From positions 62,001 to 126,000 of the forward strand of contig NZ_BMQF01000017.1 of assembly GCF_014647975.1 (NCBI RefSeq): a stretch of 64,000 nucleotides of DNA. The letters run 5' to 3'. This DNA comes from Streptomyces fumigatiscleroticus (lineage in GTDB: Bacteria; Actinomycetota; Actinomycetes; Streptomycetales; Streptomycetaceae). A model generated the notes under the pieces. The model was not told the origin of the DNA and searched no databases. It saw nothing but the letters and a program-made list of their open reading frames with translations. The position numbers and the translations under genes were made by a program. Shown here one piece after another: positions 43,124 to 51,163 of the stretch (position 1 is the first letter of the stretch; every line of letters begins with the position of its first letter).

Positions 43124-44802
43124 CGCGACTCCTCCGCGGTCATGGAACCGGAGGCCGACGGTGCGGTGGGGGCCGGCACCGGGCCGGGCTCGGCCAGTGC
43201 CTCGGGCAGTACGACGGTGAACTCCGCGCCCCCGCCGTGCGCACGGCCCACCGCCACGCGCCCGCCGTGCCGTTCGGCGAGCCTGCGTACCAGGGAGAGG
43301 CCGAGACCGCGCCGCCGGTGCGCCGGTGGCCTCTTGGTCGACCACCCCTCGGTGAACACCAGCTCGCGCTGCTCGGCGGGGATACCGGGCCCGGTGTCGC
43401 GCACCGTGAGCACCGCGGTACGTCCTTCGGCACGCGCTTCGACCTCCACGCGCGCGTGCGGCATGCCCGAGACGGCGTCGAGGGCGTTGTCGACCAGGTT
43501 GCCGACGATCGTGACGAGTCCCCGCGGGTCGATCAAGCGGTCCGGCAGCCGTGTCCGGTCCGACACCCGCAGCGCGACGCCGCGCTCGGCCGCGACGGTC
43601 GCCTTGCCCACCAGCAGGGCCGCGAGCAGGGGATCCTCGATCCTCCCGGTGACCTGCTCCGCGGTGGCCCGGTGGTCGCCGACCACCTCCCCGACGAAGT
43701 CCACGGCGTCGTCGTACATCTCCAGTTCGAGCAGGCCCAGCAGGGTGTGCATGCGGTTGGCGTGTTCGTGGTCCTGCGCCCGCAGGGCGTCGATCAGGCC
43801 GCGGGTGGAGTCGAGTTCCCGGCCGAGCTGCTCCAGCTCGGTCCGGTCGCGCAGGGTGGCGACGGCGCCGCCGTCGTCGGTCGGCATGCGGTTGGCGACC
43901 AGGACACGCGGGCCGCGGACGGTGAGCAGGTCGGTGCCCGTGACCCGACCGGCCAGGACGTCGGCCGTCCGTCCCTCGCCCAGTGCCTGGTCGGGGCGGT
44001 GGCCGACGGCCTCGTCGCCGACGCCCAGCAGGCGTTGCGCCTCGTCGTTCAGCAGCCGTATGCGGCCGGCGCCGTCCAGGGCGACGACGCCCTCCCGGAT
44101 GCCGTGCAGCATCGCCTCGCGCTCCGCGAGCAGCGCCGCGATGTCCGAGAAGGCCAGGTCCCGGGTCTGCCGCTGGACCCGCCGGGAGATCAGCCACGCG
44201 GCCAGCGCGCCGACGGCCAGGGCTCCGCCCGCGTACGCGAACAGGCCGGGGACGGCGTGGATCAGCCGTGCCCGGACGCTGTCGTAGGCGATGCCGACTG
44301 AGACCGCCCCGACGATGCGGCCGTCGGTGTCGCGCAGCGGCACCTTGCCGCGGGCCGTGCGGCCCAGGGTGCCGTCGTCGATCTCCATGACCTCTTCGCC
44401 GGCCAGGGCCCGTCCCGGGTCGGTGGAGACGGTCTCGCCGATCCGCCGGGTGTCGGTGTGCGACCAGCGCACCCCGCGCCGGTCCATGACGACGACGTAC
44501 TCGGCCCGCGTCGCCCGCCGGATCCGTTCGGCCTCCCGCTGCACGGGCCCGTTCGGCGAGGGAGAGGTACCGGTCAGGTCCTCGGCGATCCGTGGCTGCT
44601 GCGCGGTGGTCTGCGCGATGGCGAGCGCCCGGCGCATCGCCTGGTCGTCCAGCTGCTGTCCGAGCGGGGCGAGGAACAGCCCGGTCGCGAGCACCGCGAC
44701 CCCCGCGGCGATCGCCAGCTGCATCAGCAGCACCTGCGAGAACATGCGTCGCGGCAGACCGAGACGCAGGCGGCGTGCGGGGAGAGTGCGGCTCATGCCC
44801 AT
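43120..44802 (-). CDS. CitA/DcuS-type sensor histidine kinase
   Basis: 560 residues. First membrane helix at about 22-46, extracytoplasmic PAS-like sensor domain about 47-185 (TRAEYVVVMDRRGVRWSHTD, GRALAGEEVMEI), second helix about 190-210. A cytoplasmic PAS follows (LLAEREAMLHGIREGVVALD), then the kinase core: QDHEHANRMHTLLG with the phospho-accepting His near 352, NLVDNALDAVSG N-box near 440 and GRGLGLSLVRR-like G2 near 500. Typical ligands of the family are citrate or C4-dicarboxylates. Start at ATG 44802 or ATG 44796. Confidence 0.92.
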   Translation of the reverse strand: MGMSRTLPARRLRLGLPRRMFSQVLLMQLAIAAGVAVLATGLFLAPLGQQLDDQAMRRALAIAQTTAQQPRIAEDLTGTSPSPNGPVQREAERIRRATRAEYVVVMDRRGVRWSHTDTRRIGETVSTDPGRALAGEEVMEIDDGTLGRTARGKVPLRDTDGRIVGAVSVGIAYDSVRARLIHAVPGLFAYAGGALAVGALAAWLISRRVQRQTRDLAFSDIAALLAEREAMLHGIREGVVALDGAGRIRLLNDEAQRLLGVGDEAVGHRPDQALGEGRTADVLAGRVTGTDLLTVRGPRVLVANRMPTDDGGAVATLRDRTELEQLGRELDSTRGLIDALRAQDHEHANRMHTLLGLLELEMYDDAVDFVGEVVGDHRATAEQVTGRIEDPLLAALLVGKATVAAERGVALRVSDRTRLPDRLIDPRGLVTIVGNLVDNALDAVSGMPHARVEVEARAEGRTAVLTVRDTGPGIPAEQRELVFTEGWSTKRPPAHRRRGLGLSLVRRLAERHGGRVAVGRAHGGGAEFTVVLPEALAEPGPVPAPTAPSASGSMTAEESR

Positions 44803-44906
44803 GACGGTACGCGGGCGTTGCGCACCGCGCGGTGGGGGTGTGGCGTTCCTCTCCCGGCCCGCGGGCCTGCGGTGCGGCCGGGCCCGGCAGTTTTTCCGCG
44901 CGGTCG

Positions 44907-45851
44907 TCAGCTCGCCAGTGCCGTCGTCACGCTCAGCTCACGGACCGCCCTCACGTGCATCCGCGCGGGCGATCCCAGCACCGACGCCCCGCAGCTCTCC
45001 GGGCGGGGCGGCAGGGACGCCCCTTGATCCACGACGACCCGCCAGAGCCGTCCGTCGGCGTGGGCGACGGTCACCTCCCAGCACGGGGCCGCGCCGTCCG
45101 TCCGTACCACGCTCAGCGCCTCCGCGGCGTCCTCGCCCGTCGCCGCGCGGACGGCCAGCTCGGCCGCCTGGCCGGGCCGCTCCAACGCCGAACTCCCACG
45201 GCAGCCGTCGATGACGATCCGCCCCTGCCGTACCTGGTGCAGGATCTCCTTGACGGCGGATGCCTCGGCCCGGCCGTAGGCGTATCCGTACGGCAGGACG
45301 AGCAGCGTCGGCGAGAAGCGGTGACCACCCAGGTGGGTGACCTCCCAGGCGCCTTCGACTCCGGAGGCGGCGAGTTCGGCCGCCAGGGGCCTGCCGAGGA
45401 GCGCGCAGCAGCGGTCGCGCTTGCCGTTGGTGCAGACGAGGGCGAGCGGTTCCCCCGTGTCGGGCCCGCCCCCGAGCGCCGTGTCGAACGTACGGAAGTC
45501 GCCCCGGCCGAGCGCGGCGAAGTCGAGGTCGAGCAGGCGTCCGGGGTCGGCGGTGCCGGCGCCGTGCAGCCAGGCGTTCCCCGGTACGGTGTGGGCCGCG
45601 TACACCCGGCGCTCGGCGGACGTGTCGCGGTCCGCGTGCCGTCCGGGGCGGCGGATGAGCGCGACGCGGACGCCGCTGCCCTTCGCGGCCTTCTCCAGGG
45701 CCCGGCCCAGGGCGGGGTCCAGGTGACTGGACGTGAGCGCCTTGGCGCCCCATGGACCGGGCTGTTCGATCAGCAGCCAGGTCCTCGCGGTGGCCGCCGT
45801 GCCCGGAACGGGTTCATCCATATCCCGGGAGACGGTCGAGCAGATACTCAC
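44907..45851 (-). CDS. sucrase/ferredoxin-like (thioredoxin-fold) protein
   Basis: 314 residues from GTG 45851, which abuts the iron box; an ATG at 45821 gives a 304-residue form. The Suc_Fer-like family has a thioredoxin-like [2Fe-2S] ferredoxin fold. WLLIEQPGPWG near residue 25, CTNGKRDRCCALLGRPLA near 152, HLGGHRFSPTLLVLPYG near 185 and GCRGSSALERPGQAAE near 220 are conserved; three cysteines (Cys in CTNG and the CC pair) are candidates for cluster binding. The iron box implies repression by an iron-sensing DtxR-family regulator and a role in iron metabolism. No sucrase activity is implied. 53 bp downstream of the citrate synthase-like gene. Confidence 0.82.
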   Translation of the reverse strand: MSICSTVSRDMDEPVPGTAATARTWLLIEQPGPWGAKALTSSHLDPALGRALEKAAKGSGVRVALIRRPGRHADRDTSAERRVYAAHTVPGNAWLHGAGTADPGRLLDLDFAALGRGDFRTFDTALGGGPDTGEPLALVCTNGKRDRCCALLGRPLAAELAASGVEGAWEVTHLGGHRFSPTLLVLPYGYAYGRAEASAVKEILHQVRQGRIVIDGCRGSSALERPGQAAELAVRAATGEDAAEALSVVRTDGAAPCWEVTVAHADGRLWRVVVDQGASLPPRPESCGASVLGSPARMHVRAVRELSVTTALAS

Positions 45852-45870
45852 AAAGGTGAGCCTAACCTGA
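45852..45870 (-). promoter_or_regulatory. iron box (DmdR1/IdeR-type operator)
   Basis: On the minus strand TCAGGTTAGGCTCACCTTT matches the Streptomyces iron-box consensus (TTAGGTTAGGCTCACCTAA) at 16 of 19 positions. It covers a TAGGCT -10 hexamer that ends about 7 nt before GTG 45851, so an iron-bound repressor would block the promoter. Bases exactly as read at 45852-45870. Confidence 0.8.
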
Positions 45871-45904
45871 CTTGAGGGAGGGCGCTTCGCGGCGCACTCG
45901 TGCC

Positions 45905-47188
45905 CTACTCGGGCAGCGGCAGGGGCGGCTTCGGGCCCACGTAGAGACCGCTCGGGCGCATGCGCAGCGGGCGCTCCCCGTACTCCTCCAGGGCGTGGGC
46001 GATCCACCCCGCCGTACGGGCCACGGCGAAGATCGTCTCGCCTGCCGTGGCGGGCATGCCGGAGGACGCGGTGAGCACGGCCAGCGCCAGATCGACGTTG
46101 GCGTGCAGGGGAACGTGCCGGGCGGTGGTGGTCACGATGTCGCGGGCCGCGGCCAGGGCGGGGGCCGCTCCGGGGATCTTCTCCAGGAGGGCGAACAAGG
46201 CACGCGCGCGTGGATCCTCGCCGGAGTAGAGCCGGTGGCCCAGTCCCGGCACGCGACGTCCGGCCCGCAGCTCCTCCGCGATCACGGGTCCCGCGCTGCC
46301 CTGGTCGAGAACGTCGAGCAGCAGTCGGTGCGCGAGTCCGCTGGCCGCGCCGTGCAGCGGGCCCTCGATCACGCCGAGGCCGGCGGAGACGGCCGCATAG
46401 GGATGCGCGCGGGCCGACGCGGCGACGCGCACGGCGAGCGTGGAGGAGGCCAGGTCGTGGTCGACGAGCAGGCCGAGGGCCGTGTCCAGGACGCGCAGCG
46501 AGGCGTCGTCGGCGGGCCGCCCGCTGAGCCGCGCCCACAGCCGGCGGGCCAGCGGTCCCTCGTCGCTGTGGGCGAGCCGTACGGGCGGCAGAGCGGCGAC
46601 GAGGGTGGGGATCAGGACGCGGGCGGTGCCGAGCACGGCCTCCTCGGACAGGTCGAAGCGGAGCGGGTCCGCGGTCGCGGCGGCGATCGCCGCGACCCGC
46701 AGCCGGTCGGTGGGGCCGGCGTGCTCGGGCAGGGCGCCGACGGCACGGCGGGCGACGGCGACGGAGGCGGCGGGGGCGGTGAAGGTGGTGCCGGGGCGCA
46801 TCCGGCCCGTCCACAGCCACTCGGCGATCTCTTCGTAGCTGTGGCGCGCGGCCAGTTCGGTGGCGTCGACGCCCCGGAAGTAGTACCGGTCCTTGTCGAT
46901 GAGCGTGATGCGGGTCCGTACGGACGGCTCGCCGACGGCACCGGACGAACCGCCGCCGTCCCGCTTGTTGCGCCGGGCTAGCGCCGCCACCTCCTTGGCG
47001 TCGAAGGTGCTGCCCCGGCCGCCGGTCCCCCGCCGGCTGCTGAGCTGACCCCGGCTCACGTACGCGTACACCGTCTCGGGCTTCACGCCGAGCAGCTCGG
47101 CGGCCTCCTTGGTGCTCAGCCGGCGCTCCGCGCCGACGGGGCTGGGTCCGCCGGTTTCCTGATCACGCATGGAGGTCACCGTATCCAT
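45905..47188 (-). CDS. citrate synthase-family protein with N-terminal excisionase-type HTH
   Basis: 427 residues from ATG 47188 (ATG 47170 also possible). Residues 22-75 are a MerR/excisionase-type helix-turn-helix (LSTKEAAELLGVKPETVYAYVSRGQL is the characteristic span; LGVKPETVYAYV the recognition part). Residues 85-427 are citrate synthase: His in IEGPLHGAA near 275, His in GLGHRLYSGEDPR near 320 and Asp in HANVDLALAV near 375, the complete catalytic triad. So it may both bind DNA and make citrate or methylcitrate. Divergent from the second citrate synthase gene across an 81-bp gap with repeated GTCAA sites. Confidence 0.88.
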   Translation of the reverse strand: MDTVTSMRDQETGGPSPVGAERRLSTKEAAELLGVKPETVYAYVSRGQLSSRRGTGGRGSTFDAKEVAALARRNKRDGGGSSGAVGEPSVRTRITLIDKDRYYFRGVDATELAARHSYEEIAEWLWTGRMRPGTTFTAPAASVAVARRAVGALPEHAGPTDRLRVAAIAAATADPLRFDLSEEAVLGTARVLIPTLVAALPPVRLAHSDEGPLARRLWARLSGRPADDASLRVLDTALGLLVDHDLASSTLAVRVAASARAHPYAAVSAGLGVIEGPLHGAASGLAHRLLLDVLDQGSAGPVIAEELRAGRRVPGLGHRLYSGEDPRARALFALLEKIPGAAPALAAARDIVTTTARHVPLHANVDLALAVLTASSGMPATAGETIFAVARTAGWIAHALEEYGERPLRMRPSGLYVGPKPPLPLPE

Positions 47189-47215
47189 CCTCGCCGTACA
47201 TTGATCCCATCAACA

Positions 47216-47248
47216 TTGACAGACAAACAGTCAAGCATGGACAGTCAA
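47216..47248. promoter_or_regulatory. TTGAC-N9-GTCAA-N9-GTCAA repeats between divergent citrate synthase genes
   Basis: TTGAC at 47216-47220, GTCAA at 47230-47234 and GTCAA at 47244-47248: a 14-bp period, the first two forming an inverted repeat. Candidate binding site for the HTH of the neighbouring citrate synthase-like protein, or for another regulator. Confidence 0.5.
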
Positions 47249-47269
47249 ATCAAGTTCAAGGAGGAAATC

Positions 47270-48436
47270 ATGTCTGTCAACAGGTCCGCAGTCACTCTTG
47301 TCGACGTGCCGCGGGGACTCTCCGGCGTCGTGGTCACCGAGACCGAGATCGGCGACGTCCGGGGAGCCGAGGGCTTCTACCACTACCGGCAGTACTCGGC
47401 CGTGGAACTCGCCCAGACCCGGAGCTTCGAGGACGTCTGGCACCTGCTGGTCCTCGGCGAACTGCCCGACGCACGACGCGGCGCGGCCTTCGCCGCCGAG
47501 ACCGGCGCGCTGCGGCGGCTGCCCGACGGGGTACGGGAGGCGCTGCCCGCCATCGCCATGGCCGGCCGGGACTCCGGCCCGCTCGCCGGTATGCGCACGG
47601 CGCTGTCGCTGCTGGGCGCGGCCCAGGGCTTCCGCCCCGTCTACGACATCGACGCCGACCGCCGTCGCCAGGACACCCTCGTCGCCGCCGCGGCCGTACC
47701 GACGCTGCTCACCGCACTGCACCGGCTGGGCAAGGGACTGGAGCCGGTCGAGCCGCGCGAGGACCTGTCCTACGCGGCGAACTACCTCTACATGCTGACG
47801 GGCTCCGAACCGGACGAGGGACAGGTCCGGGCGATCGAGCAGTACTTGATCTCAACCATTGATCACGGCTTCAACGCGTCCACCTTCACCGCCCGGGTCA
47901 TCGCGTCGACGGGCGCGGACGTGGCCGCCTGCCTCGCCGGGGCGGTCGCGGCGCTGTCCGGGCCCCTGCACGGCGGCGCGCCCAGCCGTGCGCTGGACAC
48001 CCTGGACGCGATCGGCACCCCCGGCCGTATCGACTCCTGGATCCGTGAGCGGGTCCTCGCCGGCGAGCGCATCATGGGCTTCGGCCATGCCGTCTACCGC
48101 ACCGAGGACCCGCGCTCCCGGATGCTCAGGGACGTGGCGCTGCGGTTCGGCGGCCCGCGCGTCGACTTCGCCGTGGAGGTCGAGCGCCGTGTCGAGGCGA
48201 TCCTCGCCGAGCTGAAGCCCGGCCGCGAACTCCACGCCAACGTCGAGTTCTACGCGGGCGTGGTCATGGAGCTCTGCGGCCTGCCGCGCGAGATGTTCAC
48301 GCCGACGTTCGCGGCGGCCCGGGTGGTGGGCTGGAGCGCCAACATCCTGGAGCAGGCCCGGGATCCCAAGATCATCAGGCCGGTGGCGCGGTACGTGGGG
48401 CCCGGGGCGCCCGTGGCGGTGCCGGTGGCGGCCTGA
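47270..48436 (+). CDS. citrate/2-methylcitrate synthase family protein
   Basis: 388 residues from ATG 47270, with a near-perfect AAGGAGG 6 nt upstream that rules out the longer frame. Two catalytic His are present: SGPLHGGAPSRA near 245 and MGFGHAVYRTEDPRS near 275. The third catalytic position reads HANVEFYAGVV near 328, Glu in place of the Asp of classical enzymes. Condenses acetyl- or propionyl-CoA with oxaloacetate if active. Divergent from the HTH-containing paralogue and presumably coregulated with it. The substrate cannot be decided. Confidence 0.9.
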   Translation: MSVNRSAVTLVDVPRGLSGVVVTETEIGDVRGAEGFYHYRQYSAVELAQTRSFEDVWHLLVLGELPDARRGAAFAAETGALRRLPDGVREALPAIAMAGRDSGPLAGMRTALSLLGAAQGFRPVYDIDADRRRQDTLVAAAAVPTLLTALHRLGKGLEPVEPREDLSYAANYLYMLTGSEPDEGQVRAIEQYLISTIDHGFNASTFTARVIASTGADVAACLAGAVAALSGPLHGGAPSRALDTLDAIGTPGRIDSWIRERVLAGERIMGFGHAVYRTEDPRSRMLRDVALRFGGPRVDFAVEVERRVEAILAELKPGRELHANVEFYAGVVMELCGLPREMFTPTFAAARVVGWSANILEQARDPKIIRPVARYVGPGAPVAVPVAA

Positions 48437-48446
48437 AGACACGACC

Positions 48447-48477
48447 GAGGTCCGGCACCGGTCTGGTGTCGGACCTC
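48447..48477 (+). terminator. hairpin terminator after citrate synthase
   Basis: 13-bp stem GAGGTCCGGCACC with 48465-48477 (one G-U), 5-nt loop. Confidence 0.75.
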
Positions 48478-48618
48478 CATGCTTCAGCGCGAGCGGCGAC
48501 CGGGACGGTGGTGGGGTTCGGCTCGCCGTCCGGAGACGGTCCTCAGCGGGTTGGCCGAGTGGACGGTGCTCGACGGACGGGTCGGGGCGGCGGCAGGGCA
48601 GTGACGCTGCGCGGCGCC

Positions 48619-48855
48619 TCACTGATCGGGAATGTCGGCTTTCGCCCTGACGAGGGTCTCCCTGCTGACGATGACGATGCGCTCGTGGTCCGCGCGCGCG
48701 GCGTCGGCGGGAAGCTCACTCTGGAGGGCCGCGGTGGCCTCGGTACCGATGACGGCGAAATTGCCGTCGCTGAGCTCGAAGATGTCCGGGCAGGTCTCGC
48801 CGGACAGGCTGCCCCGTTCTCGTGGGGATGCACCGATGCGGCGCACAATCTTCAA
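48619..48855 (-). CDS. small conserved hypothetical protein
   Basis: 78 residues from TTG 48855 (KIVRRIGASPRERG), with AAGGA 11 nt upstream; a GTG at 48846 gives 75 residues. The sequence SGETCPDIFELSDGNFAVIG near residue 20 looks folded and conserved, with one Cys. No membrane segment. Similar small proteins occur next to DUF6082 genes in Streptomyces, but no function is known. Reads in the same direction as the DUF6082 gene 121 bp upstream. Confidence 0.6.
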   Translation of the reverse strand: MKIVRRIGASPRERGSLSGETCPDIFELSDGNFAVIGTEATAALQSELPADAARADHERIVIVSRETLVRAKADIPDQ

Positions 48856-48976
48856 GGGAACCCCGATCCTTTTTGGTTTGCCAAGGGTCGAAAACGGGGT
48901 CAGCGTAGCCCAGTGATCTCTGCGGCGGACGTTCAGCCTTAGCCCAACTGGCCCCGGCCGGTGCGTCGTTGCTGTG

Positions 48977-49537
48977 TCACTCCTGGCTTTCCCCGAAGTG
49001 AGGTTCACCCACGACCCACCATTCCTCGGTGTCGGATTCGTCCAGATCGTGGATGAGTGCATCCGTCATCCGGCCCACGCGCGCCTCGGTGGATCCGTCC
49101 TTCAGGCTGGCGCGGTGATGGCGGGTGGCGTCCCAGTACTCGCGGAAGATCGCGTTCTGGCAGATCACCCGAAGATGGCCGTGGAGTTCCTCCTGGTTGA
49201 CGACGCCGACCCGGTAGGCCAGAAGGGCGTTGGTGTACATGGCGTTGGCGAAGAGATATTGACGGCGGCGGGTCGGGCTCGCGTCGTCGATCGTGCTCAT
49301 CACGGCGGCCAGGTCCGGATCGTCGAGCGCCTTGTCCAGCAGGTAGGACTGAAGGCGCTGCTGCTCGGCGAGGCGTGCGGCCCGCCGGTCGTTGCGTTCC
49401 ACCCGTTCGACGCGGAGACGCAGGGCCTCGTACCGGCGTTGTCGGGCGGCCGTCGCCAGCAGCGCACCGACGGCAAAAGCGAGCGCCGTGCTGGTGACGG
49501 CGCTCAGGTCCCGTGTCCCAAAGCTCTGTGTGACCAT
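48977..49537 (-). CDS. DUF6082-family membrane-anchored protein
   Basis: 186 residues. One N-terminal membrane helix (about 11-30, AVTSTALAFAVGALLATAA) followed by a basic, helical region (RRYEALRLRVERVER). The soluble domain has the family pattern LLDKALDDPDLAAVMSTIDD near 70, RQYLFANAMYTNALLAYRVG near 95 and FREYWDATRHHRASL near 130. The family is frequent in Streptomyces and functionally uncharacterised. N-terminus inside, domain probably cytoplasmic. Confidence 0.82.
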   Translation of the reverse strand: MVTQSFGTRDLSAVTSTALAFAVGALLATAARQRRYEALRLRVERVERNDRRAARLAEQQRLQSYLLDKALDDPDLAAVMSTIDDASPTRRRQYLFANAMYTNALLAYRVGVVNQEELHGHLRVICQNAIFREYWDATRHHRASLKDGSTEARVGRMTDALIHDLDESDTEEWWVVGEPHFGESQE

Positions 49538-49906
49538 GTCAACCCCCGGATCAGGCGGCCGTCCGCCGGTCGTCGGGGTGCGGGTCGACTGAAGGGGACC
49601 GGCGAGCGGAGGGCGGCGCTTGCCGTCTCCCAGGGTGCCGAGCGGCTTCGATCGGCGGGGAGGCGGAGAGGAGGCGCATGGAGGGATGCACGGGTCGCGT
49701 TTCCTGGCGCCTTATCCGACGTGTGCCCCGCGAGCGCCGCGAACAATCGTTCACTTCGCGGCGTTCCGGCCCACTCGTATCCTGGGGCGGCATTGATTCC
49801 CCGTACGGTGACCGCCCCGTTCCGGCAAGCGCCGGTCCGTGAGCCGTGGCCGTACGCCTGCCGGACGGTGAGCCGGCGCACGCGGCGGTGTGAGAAAGGG
49901 CGCACG
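49538..49906. other. divergent promoter region of DUF6082 and CobW-family genes
   Basis: About 370 bases without a supported gene. It holds an inverted repeat, CGCCGCGAA / TTCGCGGCG at 49735-49743 and 49755-49763, a LexA-like core within it (next entry) and a TATCCT hexamer at 49778-49783. No Zur-type box was found despite the CobW gene. Confidence 0.45.
49739..49754 (+). promoter_or_regulatory. LexA-box-like site CGAAC-N4-GTTC
   Basis: GCGAAC-AATC-GTTCAC keeps 9 of 12 informative positions of TCGAAC-N4-GTTCGA, with the core CGAAC-N4-GTTC intact. It is as good as the site before lexA. A TATCCT -10 candidate follows at 49778. Confidence 0.4.
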
Positions 49907-51163
49907 TTGAGCAAGCAGCAGATCCCGGTCGTCGTCCTCGCGGGATTCCTGGGATCCGGCAAGACGACTCTGCTGAACCACCTCCTCCACCGTAGCGGAG
50001 GCAGCCGTATCGGGGCCCTCGTCAACGACTTCGGTGCCGTGGAGATCGACGCCATGGCCGTGGCGGGGGCGCTCGGCGACTCCACCGTCTCGCTCGGCAA
50101 CGGTTGTCTGTGCTGTGCCGTCGACACCGGCGAACTGGACGTCTACCTCGAACGGCTGGCCCGGCCCGCCGTAGGTGTCGACGTCATCGTCATCGAGGCC
50201 AGCGGGATCGCCGAACCGCAGGAACTCGTGCGCATGGTGCTGGCGAGTGAACGGCCGAACGTCGTCTACGGCGGGCTGGTGGAGGTCGTCGACGCCGCCG
50301 AGTTCGACGACACCCGCGCCAGGCACCCCGAGATCGACCGGCACCTCGGCCTCGCCGACCTGGTCGTGGTCAACAAGCTCGACCGGGCGGCGGACGGCGA
50401 GCGCGTGCTCGGCCTGGTGCGCTCCCTCGCCGACGGCGCCGCCGTCGTCCCGGCCACCTACGGCCGGATCGACCCCGAGTTCCTCTTCCACTGCCGGCCG
50501 AGCCAGGAGCGCGTCGGGCAGCTGTCCTTCGACGACCTCCACGACGAGGCGGGCGACGCGCACGCCGCGCACCTGCACACCGCCTACGACAGCCTCTCCT
50601 TCGTCTCCGACGTACCCCTCGATCCGCGCCGGCTGATGGCGTTCCTCGACCGCAGGCCCGAAGGGCTGTACCGCATCAAGGGCTACGTCGACTTCGGCCC
50701 GCACGACCCCGGCAACCGCTACGCCGTCCATGCCGTCGGGCGCTTCCTGCGCTTCTACCCGGAGCCCTGGGCCCCCGGCGAGGAACGTCTCACCCAGGTC
50801 GTCCTGATCGGCTCCGGCATCGACGCGCCCGCCCTCGGTGAGGAGCTCGGCGCGTGCCGGAACGACGCCGCGCAGGCCGACGAGCACGCCATGTGGGGCG
50901 TCCTGCGCTACGTACAGGATCCCGAGGACCGGGATGCCGAGGACCGGGATCCCGAGGACCGGGATCCCAAGGACGGTGATCTTGGTCCTTGGGCTCCCGA
51001 AGACCAGGATTTCGGGGACCGCGATCCCGGCGACCGGGACCCCGACTCACGGGATCCCGGCTGCCGGTACCTGGACGCTCCCATCGATCCGGAGGATCCG
51101 GAAGACCCGGATGATCTGGAAGACCCGGAGGATCCGGAAGACCGCGAGGACCAGCCGGCCTAG
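49907..51163 (+). CDS. CobW/COG0523 G3E GTPase with C-terminal acidic tail
   Basis: 418 residues from TTG 49907, with AAAGGG 7-12 nt upstream. P-loop GTPase: GFLGSGKTT with Lys19, the metal-binding GNGCLCC near residue 66-70, EASGIAEPQE near 98 and NKLD near 157. The CobW C-terminal domain spans about 235-340. The last 80 residues are a Pro/Asp/Glu-rich tail with repeated DPEDRD and DPEDPED units, replacing the His-rich tail of many zinc chaperones. Delivers zinc or cobalt to client enzymes at the cost of GTP. Its TAG stop overlaps the parC stop in CTAG. Client unknown. Confidence 0.88.
   Translation: MSKQQIPVVVLAGFLGSGKTTLLNHLLHRSGGSRIGALVNDFGAVEIDAMAVAGALGDSTVSLGNGCLCCAVDTGELDVYLERLARPAVGVDVIVIEASGIAEPQELVRMVLASERPNVVYGGLVEVVDAAEFDDTRARHPEIDRHLGLADLVVVNKLDRAADGERVLGLVRSLADGAAVVPATYGRIDPEFLFHCRPSQERVGQLSFDDLHDEAGDAHAAHLHTAYDSLSFVSDVPLDPRRLMAFLDRRPEGLYRIKGYVDFGPHDPGNRYAVHAVGRFLRFYPEPWAPGEERLTQVVLIGSGIDAPALGEELGACRNDAAQADEHAMWGVLRYVQDPEDRDAEDRDPEDRDPKDGDLGPWAPEDQDFGDRDPGDRDPDSRDPGCRYLDAPIDPEDPEDPDDLEDPEDPEDREDQPA

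Noticed and set aside
49538..49906. Zur box for the CobW-family gene
   Set aside because: No TGAAAATGATTTTCA-like motif is present.
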